A stretch of 64,000 bases of DNA from Dehalococcoidia bacterium (GCA_030649945.1 JAUSFE010000125.1:49366-113365); one strand, 5' to 3'. Counted from the stretch's first letter, positions 26,436 through 35,333 are shown. Notes: generated from the letters alone by a model not told the origin. Made by a program: numbers and translations.

Positions 26436-27035
26436 TTGGGCGGACCCGGCGCCGGCGAGGGTGCGGCCAGGAGGCTGCTGCAGGAGGCCGGCGCCCTGCT
26501 GGAGGGCCACTTCCAGCTCTCCTCAGGAAGGCACTCCCCGCTCTACGTGGAGAAGTTCCGCCTGCTGGAGCGCCCTCCCCAGACCGCGGCCCTTTGCCGC
26601 ATGATCGCGGACTGGGCGGGGGACTTATCGCCGCAGTTGGTGGCCGGGCCGACGACGGGCGGCATCATCATCAGCTACGAGGTGGCGCGGCTGCTGGGCG
26701 TGCGCGGCATCTTCGCCGAGATCCTTCCGGGGAAGGACGGCAGGGCCTTTGGGCGCGGCTTCACCATCGCCCGCGGCGAGCGCACGCTGGTGGTGGACGA
26801 CGTCCTCACCACCGGCGGCAGCGTCCGCGACGTGATAGAGGCGGTGCGCGCCGCCGGGGGCGAGCCCGTGGGGGTGGCGGTGCTGGTGGACCGCAGCGCG
26901 GGGAAGGTGGACTTCGGCCTGCCTGCCGGCAAGGCAGGCCTGCCGTTCTTCGCCTGCCTGGCGCTGGACCTGCCGGCCTACGAGCCGGGTGCCTGCCCGC
27001 TGTGCGAGCGGGGCGTGGCGCTGACGGTGACGTAA
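26436..27035 (+). CDS. pyrE: Orotate phosphoribosyltransferase (TTG start)
   Basis: FQLSSGRHSPLYVEKFRLL, VAGPTTGGIIISYEVARLLG, TLVVDDVLTTGGSVRDVIEAVRAAGG. Confidence 0.92.
   Translation: MGGPGAGEGAARRLLQEAGALLEGHFQLSSGRHSPLYVEKFRLLERPPQTAALCRMIADWAGDLSPQLVAGPTTGGIIISYEVARLLGVRGIFAEILPGKDGRAFGRGFTIARGERTLVVDDVLTTGGSVRDVIEAVRAAGGEPVGVAVLVDRSAGKVDFGLPAGKAGLPFFACLALDLPAYEPGACPLCERGVALTVT
26916..26940 (+). repeat. In-frame palindromic insert in pyrE
   Basis: GGCCTGCC TGCCGGCAA GGCAGGCC, encodes GLPAGKAGLP where a single GLPFFA is expected. Confidence 0.6.
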
Positions 27036-27143
27036 GACGTGCCTTCCCGCTCGTCCTGGGGCCTGTTCTGAGCTTGTCGAAGGGCTCTCGAAGGATGAGC
27101 GGAGCGACAACACGCACCGTGCGACTGACTGAAAGGGGAGCGA

Positions 27144-27566
27144 TTGCTATCTGAGGCCCAGGCGGAGTTCGTCCAGCGGCAGCGCGTCGCCCACCTGGCG
27201 ACCGCGGACGCCGCCGGGCAGCCCCACGTTGTGCCCGTCTGCTTCGTCTACCACCTGGGCGCTTTCTGGATAGCCATCGACGAGAAGCCGAAGCGGTCGC
27301 TGCGCCTCAAGCGGCTGCGCAACATCGCCGAGAACCCGCACGTGTCCCTGGTGTTCGACCGCTACGAGGAGGACTGGTCCCGTCTGGGCTACGTGCTCGT
27401 GCTGGGCAAGGCTTCGGTAGTGCCCCGGGGCGAAGGGCAACCCGGCGTGCTGGCGGCGCTGCGGACAAAGTACCCGCAGTACGCAGGCATGGCCCTGGAG
27501 GAGCGGCCGCTGATCAGGGTGACGCCGGAGCGGGCCGTCAGCTGGGGCGCGCCCGGCTGGGTGTAG
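27144..27566 (+). CDS. PPOX-class (pyridoxamine 5'-phosphate oxidase fold) F420-dependent-type enzyme
   Basis: QRQRVAHLATADAAGQPHVVPVCFVYHLGAFWIAIDEKPKRSLRLKRLRNIAENPHVSLVFDRYEEDWSRLGYVLVLG. Confidence 0.82.
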   Translation: MLSEAQAEFVQRQRVAHLATADAAGQPHVVPVCFVYHLGAFWIAIDEKPKRSLRLKRLRNIAENPHVSLVFDRYEEDWSRLGYVLVLGKASVVPRGEGQPGVLAALRTKYPQYAGMALEERPLIRVTPERAVSWGAPGWV

Positions 27567-27810
27567 CTCCCACGGATGTTGTTTACAGGTGTCGCTAGGC
27601 GGTGCCATGCCAGGCTGCCTTCCCCGCAACACGCGGGTACAGGGGGCTCCGCCCCCTGTCGGGGGTCTGGGGGTGTCCCCCAGATAACATCCCGGGCGGG
27701 TGGGTGGGACGCACGGCATCTCTATTGCGGAACGATGGGGCGGGGTGGGAGCCCCCGATGCATCGGGCGAGACTCATCTCGCCGTAAACAACCCGTGTTG
27801 GAACTACAGC
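27561..27810. mobile_element. MITE-like intergenic element with about 25-nt terminal inverted repeats
   Basis: Left GTGTAGCTCCCACGGATGTTGTTTAC, right inverse CTGTAGTTCCAACACGGGTTGTTTAC; internal GGGGTCTGGGGGTGTCCCCCAGAT shared with about 28250-28275. Confidence 0.5.
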
Positions 27811-28034
27811 TAGGTCCGGCCGGCGGCCAGGCTGGCGTCGCTGGGGGCCTCAAATCCACAGCCCTTGTGTGTGCCATCGCAGAAGGGCTTGGCGGCGGAC
27901 TGGCCGCAGCGGCAGAGGGAGAACCACTCGCCCTCCGGAATGCGATACTCGTTCCCGTCCGCATCCACCAGCTTCGCGGGGCCGTAAACACGGTACGGGC
28001 CGTTGTTGCGGACCAGGATCGTGACCTCGGACAA
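27810..28034 (-). CDS. CDGSH iron-sulfur domain protein (TTG start)
   Basis: LSEVTILVRNNGPYRVYGPAKLVDADGNEYRIPEGEWFSLCRCGQSAAKPFCDGTHKGCGF; AAAGGAAG SD. Confidence 0.88.
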   Translation of the reverse strand: MSEVTILVRNNGPYRVYGPAKLVDADGNEYRIPEGEWFSLCRCGQSAAKPFCDGTHKGCGFEAPSDASLAAGRT

Positions 28035-28446
28035 GTTGCTTCCTTTCAGATAGCGCGCGCCTGCAGGGGAAATGATAGCACGAGGAGGAGAGTGGGGAGT
28101 GAGGAGTGGGGAGTGAGGAGTGGCCTTGGAGCACCACGAAGGCACTAAGACACGAAGATCATTCGCGGGAGCGTTCTAGCGGGGTGTTGAACAACGGGGA
28201 CTGCAAAGGGGCGAAGCCCTGGCGCCTGTCCTGAGCGCAGTCGAAGGGCCGGGGTCTGGGGGTGTCCCCCAGATTCAATTCTCTTCTTTGGGTGGGGGGG
28301 AACGGGAACCCGTCTTCCAGCCCTCTGCTAGAGCCCCGTGGACAAATGTCGCCTAATTCTTGTGTCTTCGTGTCTTTGTGGTAAGGGCTCAGCCTAAGGG
28401 AGCGTCCTGAAGAGGCCGCCCGCCTCAGGCGGGGAGTGTTCGGCAG

Positions 28447-28558
28447 CCGCTCAATGGTACGAGTACCTCACCATGAGCGGGTCGGGGGCTCTTGGGCTGG
28501 CTGTGGATTCGGGCCAACCCCCTTCCCGCTCGCCCTGAGGCACTCGTAGGGCGAGCGG
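28447..28558. repeat. Further hairpin copies: imperfect copy 28447-28480 and copy D 28526-28558
   Basis: Copy D CCGCTCGCCCT GAGGCACTCGT AGGGCGAGCGG. Confidence 0.8.
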
Positions 28559-28617
28559 CGGACCACGCCGCGATCCAAGCGAATGCCTTCGTTGACTGCA
28601 AACAACCTCTGTGGGAA

Positions 28618-31600
28618 CTACACCTGGCCTGCGTCTTCCGGCGCGAACCCCCGCCGGGTGGTGTTCTCCGTCACAGAGCGCGGCGCCATGAACTGGCGCA
28701 GGTAGTCCGGCCCGCCGGCCTTTTCGCCCACGCCCGACAGCCCCAGCCCGCCGAACGGCTGCCGCCCCACCATGGCGCCGGTGATCTTGCGGTTGATGTA
28801 CAGGTTCCCCACGCGGAAGCGCCGGCGCGCCGCCTGAATGTGCCGCGGATTGCGCGAGAAGAGGCCGCCGGTGAGGGCGAAGGGGGAGTCACAGGCGATG
28901 TCCAGCGCCTCCTCAAAGTCTCTTGCCGGGAAGACGGCGAGCACGGGGCCGAAGACCTCCTCGCGGGCGAGCTCGGAGTCCAGGGGCACGCCGGTGAAGA
29001 CCGTGGGCGGGACGTAGTAGCCGCCCCCGCCAGCAGCAACGTGGGTCAGGGCCCCGGCCGTGACCGGCTCAGGGCTGGGGCCCTGAGCCACGGGAGAGGG
29101 GTGGCCCGTAGAGCCGCGACGAGAGCCTCCGTCGCCTTGCACCACCAGCGTGGCGTAGGATCTCGCGCCTGCGATGCAGGCCATGATCCTGTCGCGGGCG
29201 GCGGCGCCGATCACGGGCGGCACGAAGGTGGCCGGGTCGTGCGGGGGCCCGACGACGAGTCCGGCGACGGCGTGGCGCAGGCGCTCCAGCGCCTCAGCGT
29301 AGGCCGAGCCCACGATCACCAGCCGGCTGCAGGCGCTGCACTTCTGTCCCGCGTAGCCGAAGGCGGAGACCAGCGTGCCGGCGACCGCCTGGTCCAGGTC
29401 CGCGTCGTCGTCGATGATGATGGCGTTCTTGCCGCCCATCTCGGCGATCACGCGCTTGACGCTGCGCCGGCCCGGCCCGGCGCGCGCGGCGGCCTCGATG
29501 ATCCCGAGGCCAACGCCGCTGCTGCCCGTGAAGGCGATGTTATCGACGTCCGGGTGCCCCACCAGCGCGCGGCCCACCTGTCCGCCGGGCCCCGGCAGGT
29601 ACTGCACGACGGCCGGCGGCACCCCCGCCTCGCGCAGGATCTCCACCAGCTTGCAGGCGATAATGGGCGATTGCGCCGCCGGCTTGAGGATGGCCGCGTT
29701 GCCGCCCGCCAGGGCGCCCACGCTCATGCCGGTGATGATGGCCAGCGGGAAGTTCCAGGGCGCGATGATGGCAGCGACGCCGCGGCCCTCGTAAAAGTAC
29801 TCGCTGCACTCTCCCGGGACGTCGCCCAGGACCTGCGGCTCAGAAAGGCGCTCCGCCTGCAGCGCGTAGTAGCGCAGGTAGTCCATCGCTTCGATGACGT
29901 CGCCGTCCGCCTCGTGCCAGGGCTTGGCGCTCTCGAAGATCATGGTCGCGGCCAGCTCGAAGCGTCTGCGCTCCATGCTCTCCGCTGCCCGGCGCAAGAT
30001 GTCGCCGCGGGCGTGGGCGGGCAGGTCGCGCCAGGCCGGGAAGGCGGCGCGGGCGGCCCGGACGGCCGCGTCCACGTCCGCTACGGTCGCCTGGGCCACG
30101 CGGCCGATCACGGCGTCTGGTTCGGCGGGGTAGACGATATCGGCGTGCGGGCGATCCGAGACGCGGCGCTCGCCGATGAGCAGCGGGTAAGCGGCGCCGA
30201 ACCCGCGGCGGGCGGCCGCGATGGCGTCAGACATGCGGCGGCGGGCGTCCGGCTCGAAGAAGGGGGCCGGCGCGGCGTTGGCGAAGGGAGCACGCGCGGG
30301 CTCTGGCGTGGGCGCCCTATCGCGCGAGGGACCTGAAGCCAGCCCTGAGCCCGGCCGCAGGGGCGCTCCGCTGCGCCCACGGACTCTCGCTCGTGAGGCG
30401 GCGGCCTGCTCCGCGGCGTTGCTGGCGGCGGCGCGGGCGTTGAACCAGGCCTGGTTGGAGGTGTTCTCCAGCAGGCGCCGCACCAGGTACGCCATGCCCG
30501 GGATCACGCGGCCCACGGGGACGTAGACGCGGGTGCGGTAGCCGTCGGCGGCCACCGCCGTGCGCAGCCCTTCGGCCATGCCGTACAGCGTCTGGAACTC
30601 GATGTCACCGTCCGCTGTGCTGGCGCGGCGCGCCTTCACGATGGCCTGCGCCACGGAGCGCGGGTTGTGCGTGCCGAAGGCCGCGCGCAGGCGGGGCCGG
30701 GCGGCAAGGAGCGCGTCCGTGCAACGCTCGAATGACTGGTCCGTCTCCCGCTTCTCCTGGTAGACCGGGACGGGCCAGGAGTTCTGGCCGGCCACAATGT
30801 GCTCCTCGTCCCAGTAGGCGCCCTTCACCAGACGCACCGCGAACGGCGTGCCGCGGCGCTCAGCCAGGGTCCGCAGGCGCGCGATATCATCTTCGGCGTC
30901 GCGCAGGTAGGCCTGGACGACGATGCCCAGGTGCGGGTAGCCGCTGAACTCGGGCTCCAGCAGCAGGTCCGCGAAGGCCCGGTGCACCAGGTCCTTATAG
31001 CGGTACTGCTCCATGTCAAAGTTGACGAATGCGCCCGTCTCCATCGCCAGGCGCAGGAGGGGGCGCAGGCGCGCACGGGTCACCTCGCTGACGTACTCGG
31101 GAGCGGCGGGCTCCAGGTGGGCGCAAACGGCAGAGAGCTTGACCGAGATGTTGACGGGCGGCACGCCCTGCCACTTTTCGCCCTGAGGGCTGATCGTGTC
31201 CCCGCCGGCCGCCAGCGTCTGGATCAGCTCGCTGTAACGGGCCAGGTAGGCGTCTGCCTCAACGTCGGAGAGCGTCTCCTCGCCCAGAAGGTCCACCGTG
31301 TACGCTACCCCCTCGCCGGCCAGCTCACGCAGGGCCGGCAGCGCTTCCTGCGGCGTGGCGCCGGCGATGAAGCGGTGGGCCATGGCGAACACCCCCTGCC
31401 GCACCACCTGCGAGAGGACCGGCCGGAAGACAGGCTGCGCGGCCAGCCCGGAGGCAGTCTCGATCAGGCCGGGACCGGCGCCGCGCCCCGGCGGGCGGCC
31501 CTCCGGGCGGAAGTACTGGCGGACGTGATCGGCGATGGCGCGGGCGTCGCGCAGGGTGGGCAGGACGTCCACGAAGCGCAGCAACTTGACGCGGAAGTCA

Positions 31601-31764
31601 GGGTCAGTCGTGGCCCAGTCCAGCAGGCGCTGCTGCCACCAGGCGGGGGTCAGGGTGAGCGGGGGGTGGCCGTCAACGGCCGCCGAGAGCCGCTTCTCCA
31701 GCCCGCGGACCGAGCCTTCCAGCGCGCCCCTCCGGCCTGGCTCAGGGGAGGCGTCAACCGCCAT
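28618..31764 (-). CDS. putA: Bifunctional proline dehydrogenase / L-glutamate gamma-semialdehyde dehydrogenase
   Basis: PRODH: LLGEETLSDVEADAYLARY..., VRLVKGAYWDEEHIVAGQNSWPVPVYQEK; ALDH: IIAPWNFPLAIITGMSVGALAGGN, FTGSSGVGLGIIEAA, GYAGQKCSACSRL. Confidence 0.93.
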   Translation of the reverse strand: MAVDASPEPGRRGALEGSVRGLEKRLSAAVDGHPPLTLTPAWWQQRLLDWATTDPDFRVKLLRFVDVLPTLRDARAIADHVRQYFRPEGRPPGRGAGPGLIETASGLAAQPVFRPVLSQVVRQGVFAMAHRFIAGATPQEALPALRELAGEGVAYTVDLLGEETLSDVEADAYLARYSELIQTLAAGGDTISPQGEKWQGVPPVNISVKLSAVCAHLEPAAPEYVSEVTRARLRPLLRLAMETGAFVNFDMEQYRYKDLVHRAFADLLLEPEFSGYPHLGIVVQAYLRDAEDDIARLRTLAERRGTPFAVRLVKGAYWDEEHIVAGQNSWPVPVYQEKRETDQSFERCTDALLAARPRLRAAFGTHNPRSVAQAIVKARRASTADGDIEFQTLYGMAEGLRTAVAADGYRTRVYVPVGRVIPGMAYLVRRLLENTSNQAWFNARAAASNAAEQAAASRARVRGRSGAPLRPGSGLASGPSRDRAPTPEPARAPFANAAPAPFFEPDARRRMSDAIAAARRGFGAAYPLLIGERRVSDRPHADIVYPAEPDAVIGRVAQATVADVDAAVRAARAAFPAWRDLPAHARGDILRRAAESMERRRFELAATMIFESAKPWHEADGDVIEAMDYLRYYALQAERLSEPQVLGDVPGECSEYFYEGRGVAAIIAPWNFPLAIITGMSVGALAGGNAAILKPAAQSPIIACKLVEILREAGVPPAVVQYLPGPGGQVGRALVGHPDVDNIAFTGSSGVGLGIIEAAARAGPGRRSVKRVIAEMGGKNAIIIDDDADLDQAVAGTLVSAFGYAGQKCSACSRLVIVGSAYAEALERLRHAVAGLVVGPPHDPATFVPPVIGAAARDRIMACIAGARSYATLVVQGDGGSRRGSTGHPSPVAQGPSPEPVTAGALTHVAAGGGGYYVPPTVFTGVPLDSELAREEVFGPVLAVFPARDFEEALDIACDSPFALTGGLFSRNPRHIQAARRRFRVGNLYINRKITGAMVGRQPFGGLGLSGVGEKAGGPDYLRQFMAPRSVTENTTRRGFAPEDAGQV
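29066..29089 (-). repeat. GGCTCAGGG...CCCTGAGCC hairpin inside putA coding sequence
   Basis: GGCTCAGGGctggggCCCTGAGCC, same stem as 16347-16370. Confidence 0.75.
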
Positions 31765-31885
31765 CTGTCACACCTGCCCCTATTGTACAACGATTGGGCG
31801 GCGGCGCAGGGGAATAGAGAGGTTTCCAGCCGGATAAAGGGCCTGGTGACGGACGCGGCGGCCCTGGAACTCTATCTAGAAACAC

Positions 31886-32632
31886 TCACTCTGAATACCA
31901 GTCCCAGAGCTCCGAGCCCCAGAGGAGTCCCGCAATCGCTCCCAGCGCAAGGAAGGGACCATGCGCGATGTAGTCTCCAAACCTCCTGCGCCGTCCCGCC
32001 AGGAGAACGGCGGCGAAGAGTCCGGCGCTGAGCGTGGCGATGAACACTGCCACGATGAGCGAGCGGGGCCCCAATAGAAAGCCCATGAGCGCTATGACCT
32101 TCAGATCTCCCATGCCCAAGGCTCCACTGCCGAACGGCAGCGACAGGATGAGCAGTCCGACGGCTAGACCGATGGCAATCGCACCACCCAGAAGCACATC
32201 TGTCATCGTCATGCCCGGAAGCAGCCAGGCTGTGCAGATCGCGAGAATGACCCCGCTCAGGACGATCCGGTCGGGAAGCAGGCGCTGCTCCATGTCCGTC
32301 GCTGTGAGCGCGAGAAACGCAAGGCAGAAGACGCCGCCGAGCAGCGCTTGCGCCACATCGTCGAACTCGAGGTAGCAAGCAGCGAAGGAGGCGGCCCCGC
32401 CAGCTGCCAAGAGCACGAACCTGGGCCACAGGCGAGAGCTGCACGCCGGGCAGCGCGGCCGTACAAAGCCACCGATCAGCGGGAGAAATTCGACGCCGCG
32501 GGCGCGCGCGCGGCAATCCGGGCACCGGGAAGGCGCACCGAGAAGGGGGTTGGCGCGATAGGCGTTGGACAGCAAGAGGTCGACGGCCCAACCGGCAACG
32601 GCCCCTGCCAAGATCACAGCGACGATTGCCAT
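31886..32632 (-). CDS. Prepilin peptidase (A24 family)
   Basis: MAIVAVILAGAVAGWAVDLLL...CPDCRARARGVEFLPLIGGFVRPRCPAC, TATDMEQRLLPDRIV, GALGMGDLKVIALMGFLLG. Confidence 0.88.
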   Translation of the reverse strand: MAIVAVILAGAVAGWAVDLLLSNAYRANPLLGAPSRCPDCRARARGVEFLPLIGGFVRPRCPACSSRLWPRFVLLAAGGAASFAACYLEFDDVAQALLGGVFCLAFLALTATDMEQRLLPDRIVLSGVILAICTAWLLPGMTMTDVLLGGAIAIGLAVGLLILSLPFGSGALGMGDLKVIALMGFLLGPRSLIVAVFIATLSAGLFAAVLLAGRRRRFGDYIAHGPFLALGAIAGLLWGSELWDWYSE

Positions 32633-32670
32633 TGGCTACATGAATATCGCGTAGAACAAGCGGAGGGCGT

Positions 32671-32719
32671 CAATTGTGTTAACAATTGTGTTGACACATA
32701 TGGATAACTGTACTTTAAT
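32671..32719 (+). promoter_or_regulatory. Sigma-70-like promoter with upstream inverted-repeat operator
   Basis: CAATTGT-GTTA-ACAATTG (32671-32688) then TTGACA (32691-32696) 17-nt spacer TTTAAT (32714-32719). Confidence 0.65.
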
Positions 32720-32830
32720 AGAACTCCAACCGAAGATGCGGGAGGGCGTCTATCTTGATCGGCCGCGGACTGTGCGTGCTCCGGATCGGCACGGGGTGGC
32801 ATAATGGTATAGCGCTGGGCGGTTCCACCG

Positions 32831-33034
32831 GTGACGGCTGCGATCGAGGGATCGCGTCTAACCGGCCAATCGCTGGCGCGCTGTTGTCGTCTGGCACGTA
32901 CTACGCATATTCCCGTCGTGATCGTCTCGGAGACAACCGATGAAGAGTCGATGCTCCAAGCCTATCACGCGGACGCCGCAGACTACCTGCTGTTGGTTCC
33001 GCAAGCCAACCCACGGGGAGGGACGGTGAAGTGA
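32831..33034 (+). CDS. Half receiver domain-like small protein (C-terminal half)
   Basis: LARTTHIPVVIVSETTDEESMLQAYHADAADYLLLVP resembles beta4-alpha5 of receivers; stop overlaps GTG of next gene (GTGA). Confidence 0.45.
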   Translation: MTAAIEGSRLTGQSLARCCRLARTTHIPVVIVSETTDEESMLQAYHADAADYLLLVPQANPRGGTVK

Positions 33035-33762
33035 ATATAGTTCTGGTCGTAGGGGAAAGGCCAGAACAGGCGAGTTCGTTGGCGGAACGACTTGGGATCC
33101 TCGGCGTAGAGGCGATCCCGTCGGCTCGAGAATGGAAACTCGCCGTTCGGTGCCTGACCAGCCATAAGGTATCGCTAATACTGCTGGACGTTGGCGACGA
33201 CGCCGGGTCTCGCGAGTTCTTCGAGCTCGTCCGTGAAGTAACGGATATCCCGATCGTGGCGCGGGGCAGCGTCGCCCTGGCTGAACAAGCCGTGTGGTAC
33301 CTGAATAATGGAGCGGTAGACTACGTTTCCCGGACGATCCCGTCGGCCGTCCTGGTCGCCAAGATCAGCTCGTTCCTGCAGGCCGTGACGGCCGGCGCCA
33401 ACACTGGGTACATCCGTCTGGGCGATCTGGCGATAGACCTGGACCATTACTCCGTGACTCGTTCCGGCCAGGGCGTCGCCTTGACCCCGATCGAATTCCG
33501 ATTGCTTCGTGTTCTGGCCGAGAACGCCGGCAAAGCATGCAGTCACCAGGTACTGCTGGACCGAGTATGGGGCTCAGAGTTCCGGGACTGCTCTCATTAC
33601 CTGCGGCTGTACATGGGATATTTGCGGCAGAAGCTGGAGGACGATCCGAAGAGGCCCAAGATCCTGTTGACGGAGTGGGGCTACGGCTACCGGCTCGTCG
33701 ACGCCCAAAAGCAGGACGCCCGGGCCCTGCGGCGGGTGAGCTTCCGATCGGCGACCGGCTAG
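33031..33762 (+). CDS. Response regulator with atypical receiver and OmpR-type winged helix
   Basis: Receiver-like N-term (HKVSLILLDVGDD); C-term LTPIEFRLLRVLAENAGKACSHQVLLDRVWG...YLRLYMGYLRQKLEDDPKRPKILLTEWGYGYRL. Confidence 0.85.
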   Translation: MNIVLVVGERPEQASSLAERLGILGVEAIPSAREWKLAVRCLTSHKVSLILLDVGDDAGSREFFELVREVTDIPIVARGSVALAEQAVWYLNNGAVDYVSRTIPSAVLVAKISSFLQAVTAGANTGYIRLGDLAIDLDHYSVTRSGQGVALTPIEFRLLRVLAENAGKACSHQVLLDRVWGSEFRDCSHYLRLYMGYLRQKLEDDPKRPKILLTEWGYGYRLVDAQKQDARALRRVSFRSATG

Positions 33763-33788
33763 AACAGCTGCCTCCGACGGTTCAGCGC

Positions 33789-35333
33789 GTGTCCCGCTAC
33801 GACCGCAACATTCGCAGCGTCTGCTGCCGAGTATTGGTTGCAGTCGTTACGGTCTTGGCCTGCTCGTTGCTGAGCGCTGCCACGAGTATGGCGAGTGTTA
33901 GCGCGCAGTCCACCAGCCTTCAGATCACTTCGATCAGCACCGAAGGCTGGCCTTTGATTGACGCGACGGTTGCGGTTGTCGATGGGTCGGGACAACCGAT
34001 TACCGGATTGCCACCGCAAGCCTTCTCTGCAACGCTGGCCGGTGCGGACCTGAAGCTAACGGGGCTACAAACCACGAGCGATCCAGGTATCGGGGTTGCT
34101 GTGGTGCTCGCATTCGACGTGAGCGGAAGCATGGCCGGTCCTCCACTGGAGAATGCGCGGGCCGCCGGCCAGGCCCTGATCGCCCAGCTTGGGCCGTCTG
34201 ATCAGGCTGCCGTTGTTACGTTCGCGGACCAGCCGGTTGTGATTCAGCAATTCACCGCGGACAAGGATGCTCTCGGTGTCGCTGTCAACGGACTCGCGGC
34301 TGGTGGCAACACGAGCCTCTACGCCGGTGTCCAGGAGAGCGTGCGGCTTGCCGATACTGCCCCACTCCCCCGACGCGCCGTCGTGCTCCTTTCTGATGGT
34401 TACAACTACGGCGTCGAGGTGGTCGACCCCGCGCCATCTTTGGCCGCTGTCAGCGAAAGTTCAGTCCTCTTCATGAGTGTCGGGCTGGGATATGCTATCG
34501 ATCAGGATTACCTTTCGCAGCTAGCCACCCTGGGCCGGGGCCAATTCAGCGTCGCGCCGGCGCCAGAGGACCTGACGGCGCTGTACCGGACCGCGGCGGA
34601 CGTCCTGCGCCAGCAATATGTCCTGACGCTCGACGCTGGGTCGCTCGATCCTCACGTAGCCCATGGGGGCACTCTGCGTATCCAGACCACCGCGGGTGGC
34701 GGCGTGCTGGCGGGCGAAGCCACGATAGCACTGCCCGCAGCGCTGCTTGCGACGCCGGTAATACCGGTGACGCCGCCCCAAGCGCCGCCTCCGGCCCCGG
34801 AAGCAACCACCGCCTCGCCCGGCGAGGACTCGCTGCTCCCGTACGCGCTCGTGGCCGCCGCGGGTGCCGCCGCCATGGCCGTGGGTGGCACGCTGGTCTG
34901 GCGACGCCGGCGGCTGGTTCCGGTCGCGCAGGCGCCGGACGCTGAGACCCAGGGGCCGGAGCGCTTCGATAGGGACAGCCGGCCGGTCTCCTTCCCCACG
35001 ATTCAGCGGGCGGTGGCGAATGGCGCGCCGGGCGCCTGGCTTGAGGTTTCGCCCGGTAACCTGGTGCCGCTGGGAGATACCCCGGTCACCGTCGGCTTCG
35101 GCTCAGACTGCATGGTGATGCTCGGCAATGAGCCCTCCGCGCGCACGGAACGGGCGCGCATCTGGCGTCGCGAAGGCAACTACATGCTGCACAACCTGTC
35201 GCGCGTCGGTGGCGTCTCCATCAGCGGCCGTGCCGTCACCTGGGCAGTCCTCGAAGACGGCGACGAGATCGACATTGGGGGCTGCAAGCTCCTTTTCCGG
35301 GACGCGTTGGCCGGCGGCACCGCCAAAATCTAA
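33789..35333 (+). CDS. Secreted VWA-domain protein with TM and C-terminal FHA-like domain
   Basis: GVAVVLAFDVSGSMAGPPLENAR (MIDAS DxSGS), TM ALVAAAGAAAMAVGGTLVW, C-term LGDTPVTVGFGSDCMVMLGNEPSARTERARIWRREGNYMLHNLSRVGGVSISGR. Confidence 0.82.
   Translation: MSRYDRNIRSVCCRVLVAVVTVLACSLLSAATSMASVSAQSTSLQITSISTEGWPLIDATVAVVDGSGQPITGLPPQAFSATLAGADLKLTGLQTTSDPGIGVAVVLAFDVSGSMAGPPLENARAAGQALIAQLGPSDQAAVVTFADQPVVIQQFTADKDALGVAVNGLAAGGNTSLYAGVQESVRLADTAPLPRRAVVLLSDGYNYGVEVVDPAPSLAAVSESSVLFMSVGLGYAIDQDYLSQLATLGRGQFSVAPAPEDLTALYRTAADVLRQQYVLTLDAGSLDPHVAHGGTLRIQTTAGGGVLAGEATIALPAALLATPVIPVTPPQAPPPAPEATTASPGEDSLLPYALVAAAGAAAMAVGGTLVWRRRRLVPVAQAPDAETQGPERFDRDSRPVSFPTIQRAVANGAPGAWLEVSPGNLVPLGDTPVTVGFGSDCMVMLGNEPSARTERARIWRREGNYMLHNLSRVGGVSISGRAVTWAVLEDGDEIDIGGCKLLFRDALAGGTAKI

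Noticed and set aside
27561-28620. Repeat-dense region considered as CRISPR or IS element
   Set aside because: No regular repeat-spacer periodicity, no transposase or cas genes; better explained by small non-autonomous repeats.
28492-30336. 614-aa plus-strand ORF antisense to putA
   Set aside because: Shadow of the conserved putA frame, no recognisable domain.
32790-32845. tRNA-like string GTGGCATAATGGTATAGCGCTGGGCGGTTCCACC
   Set aside because: Resembles a D-arm but no acceptor stem, anticodon arm or T-loop could be placed.
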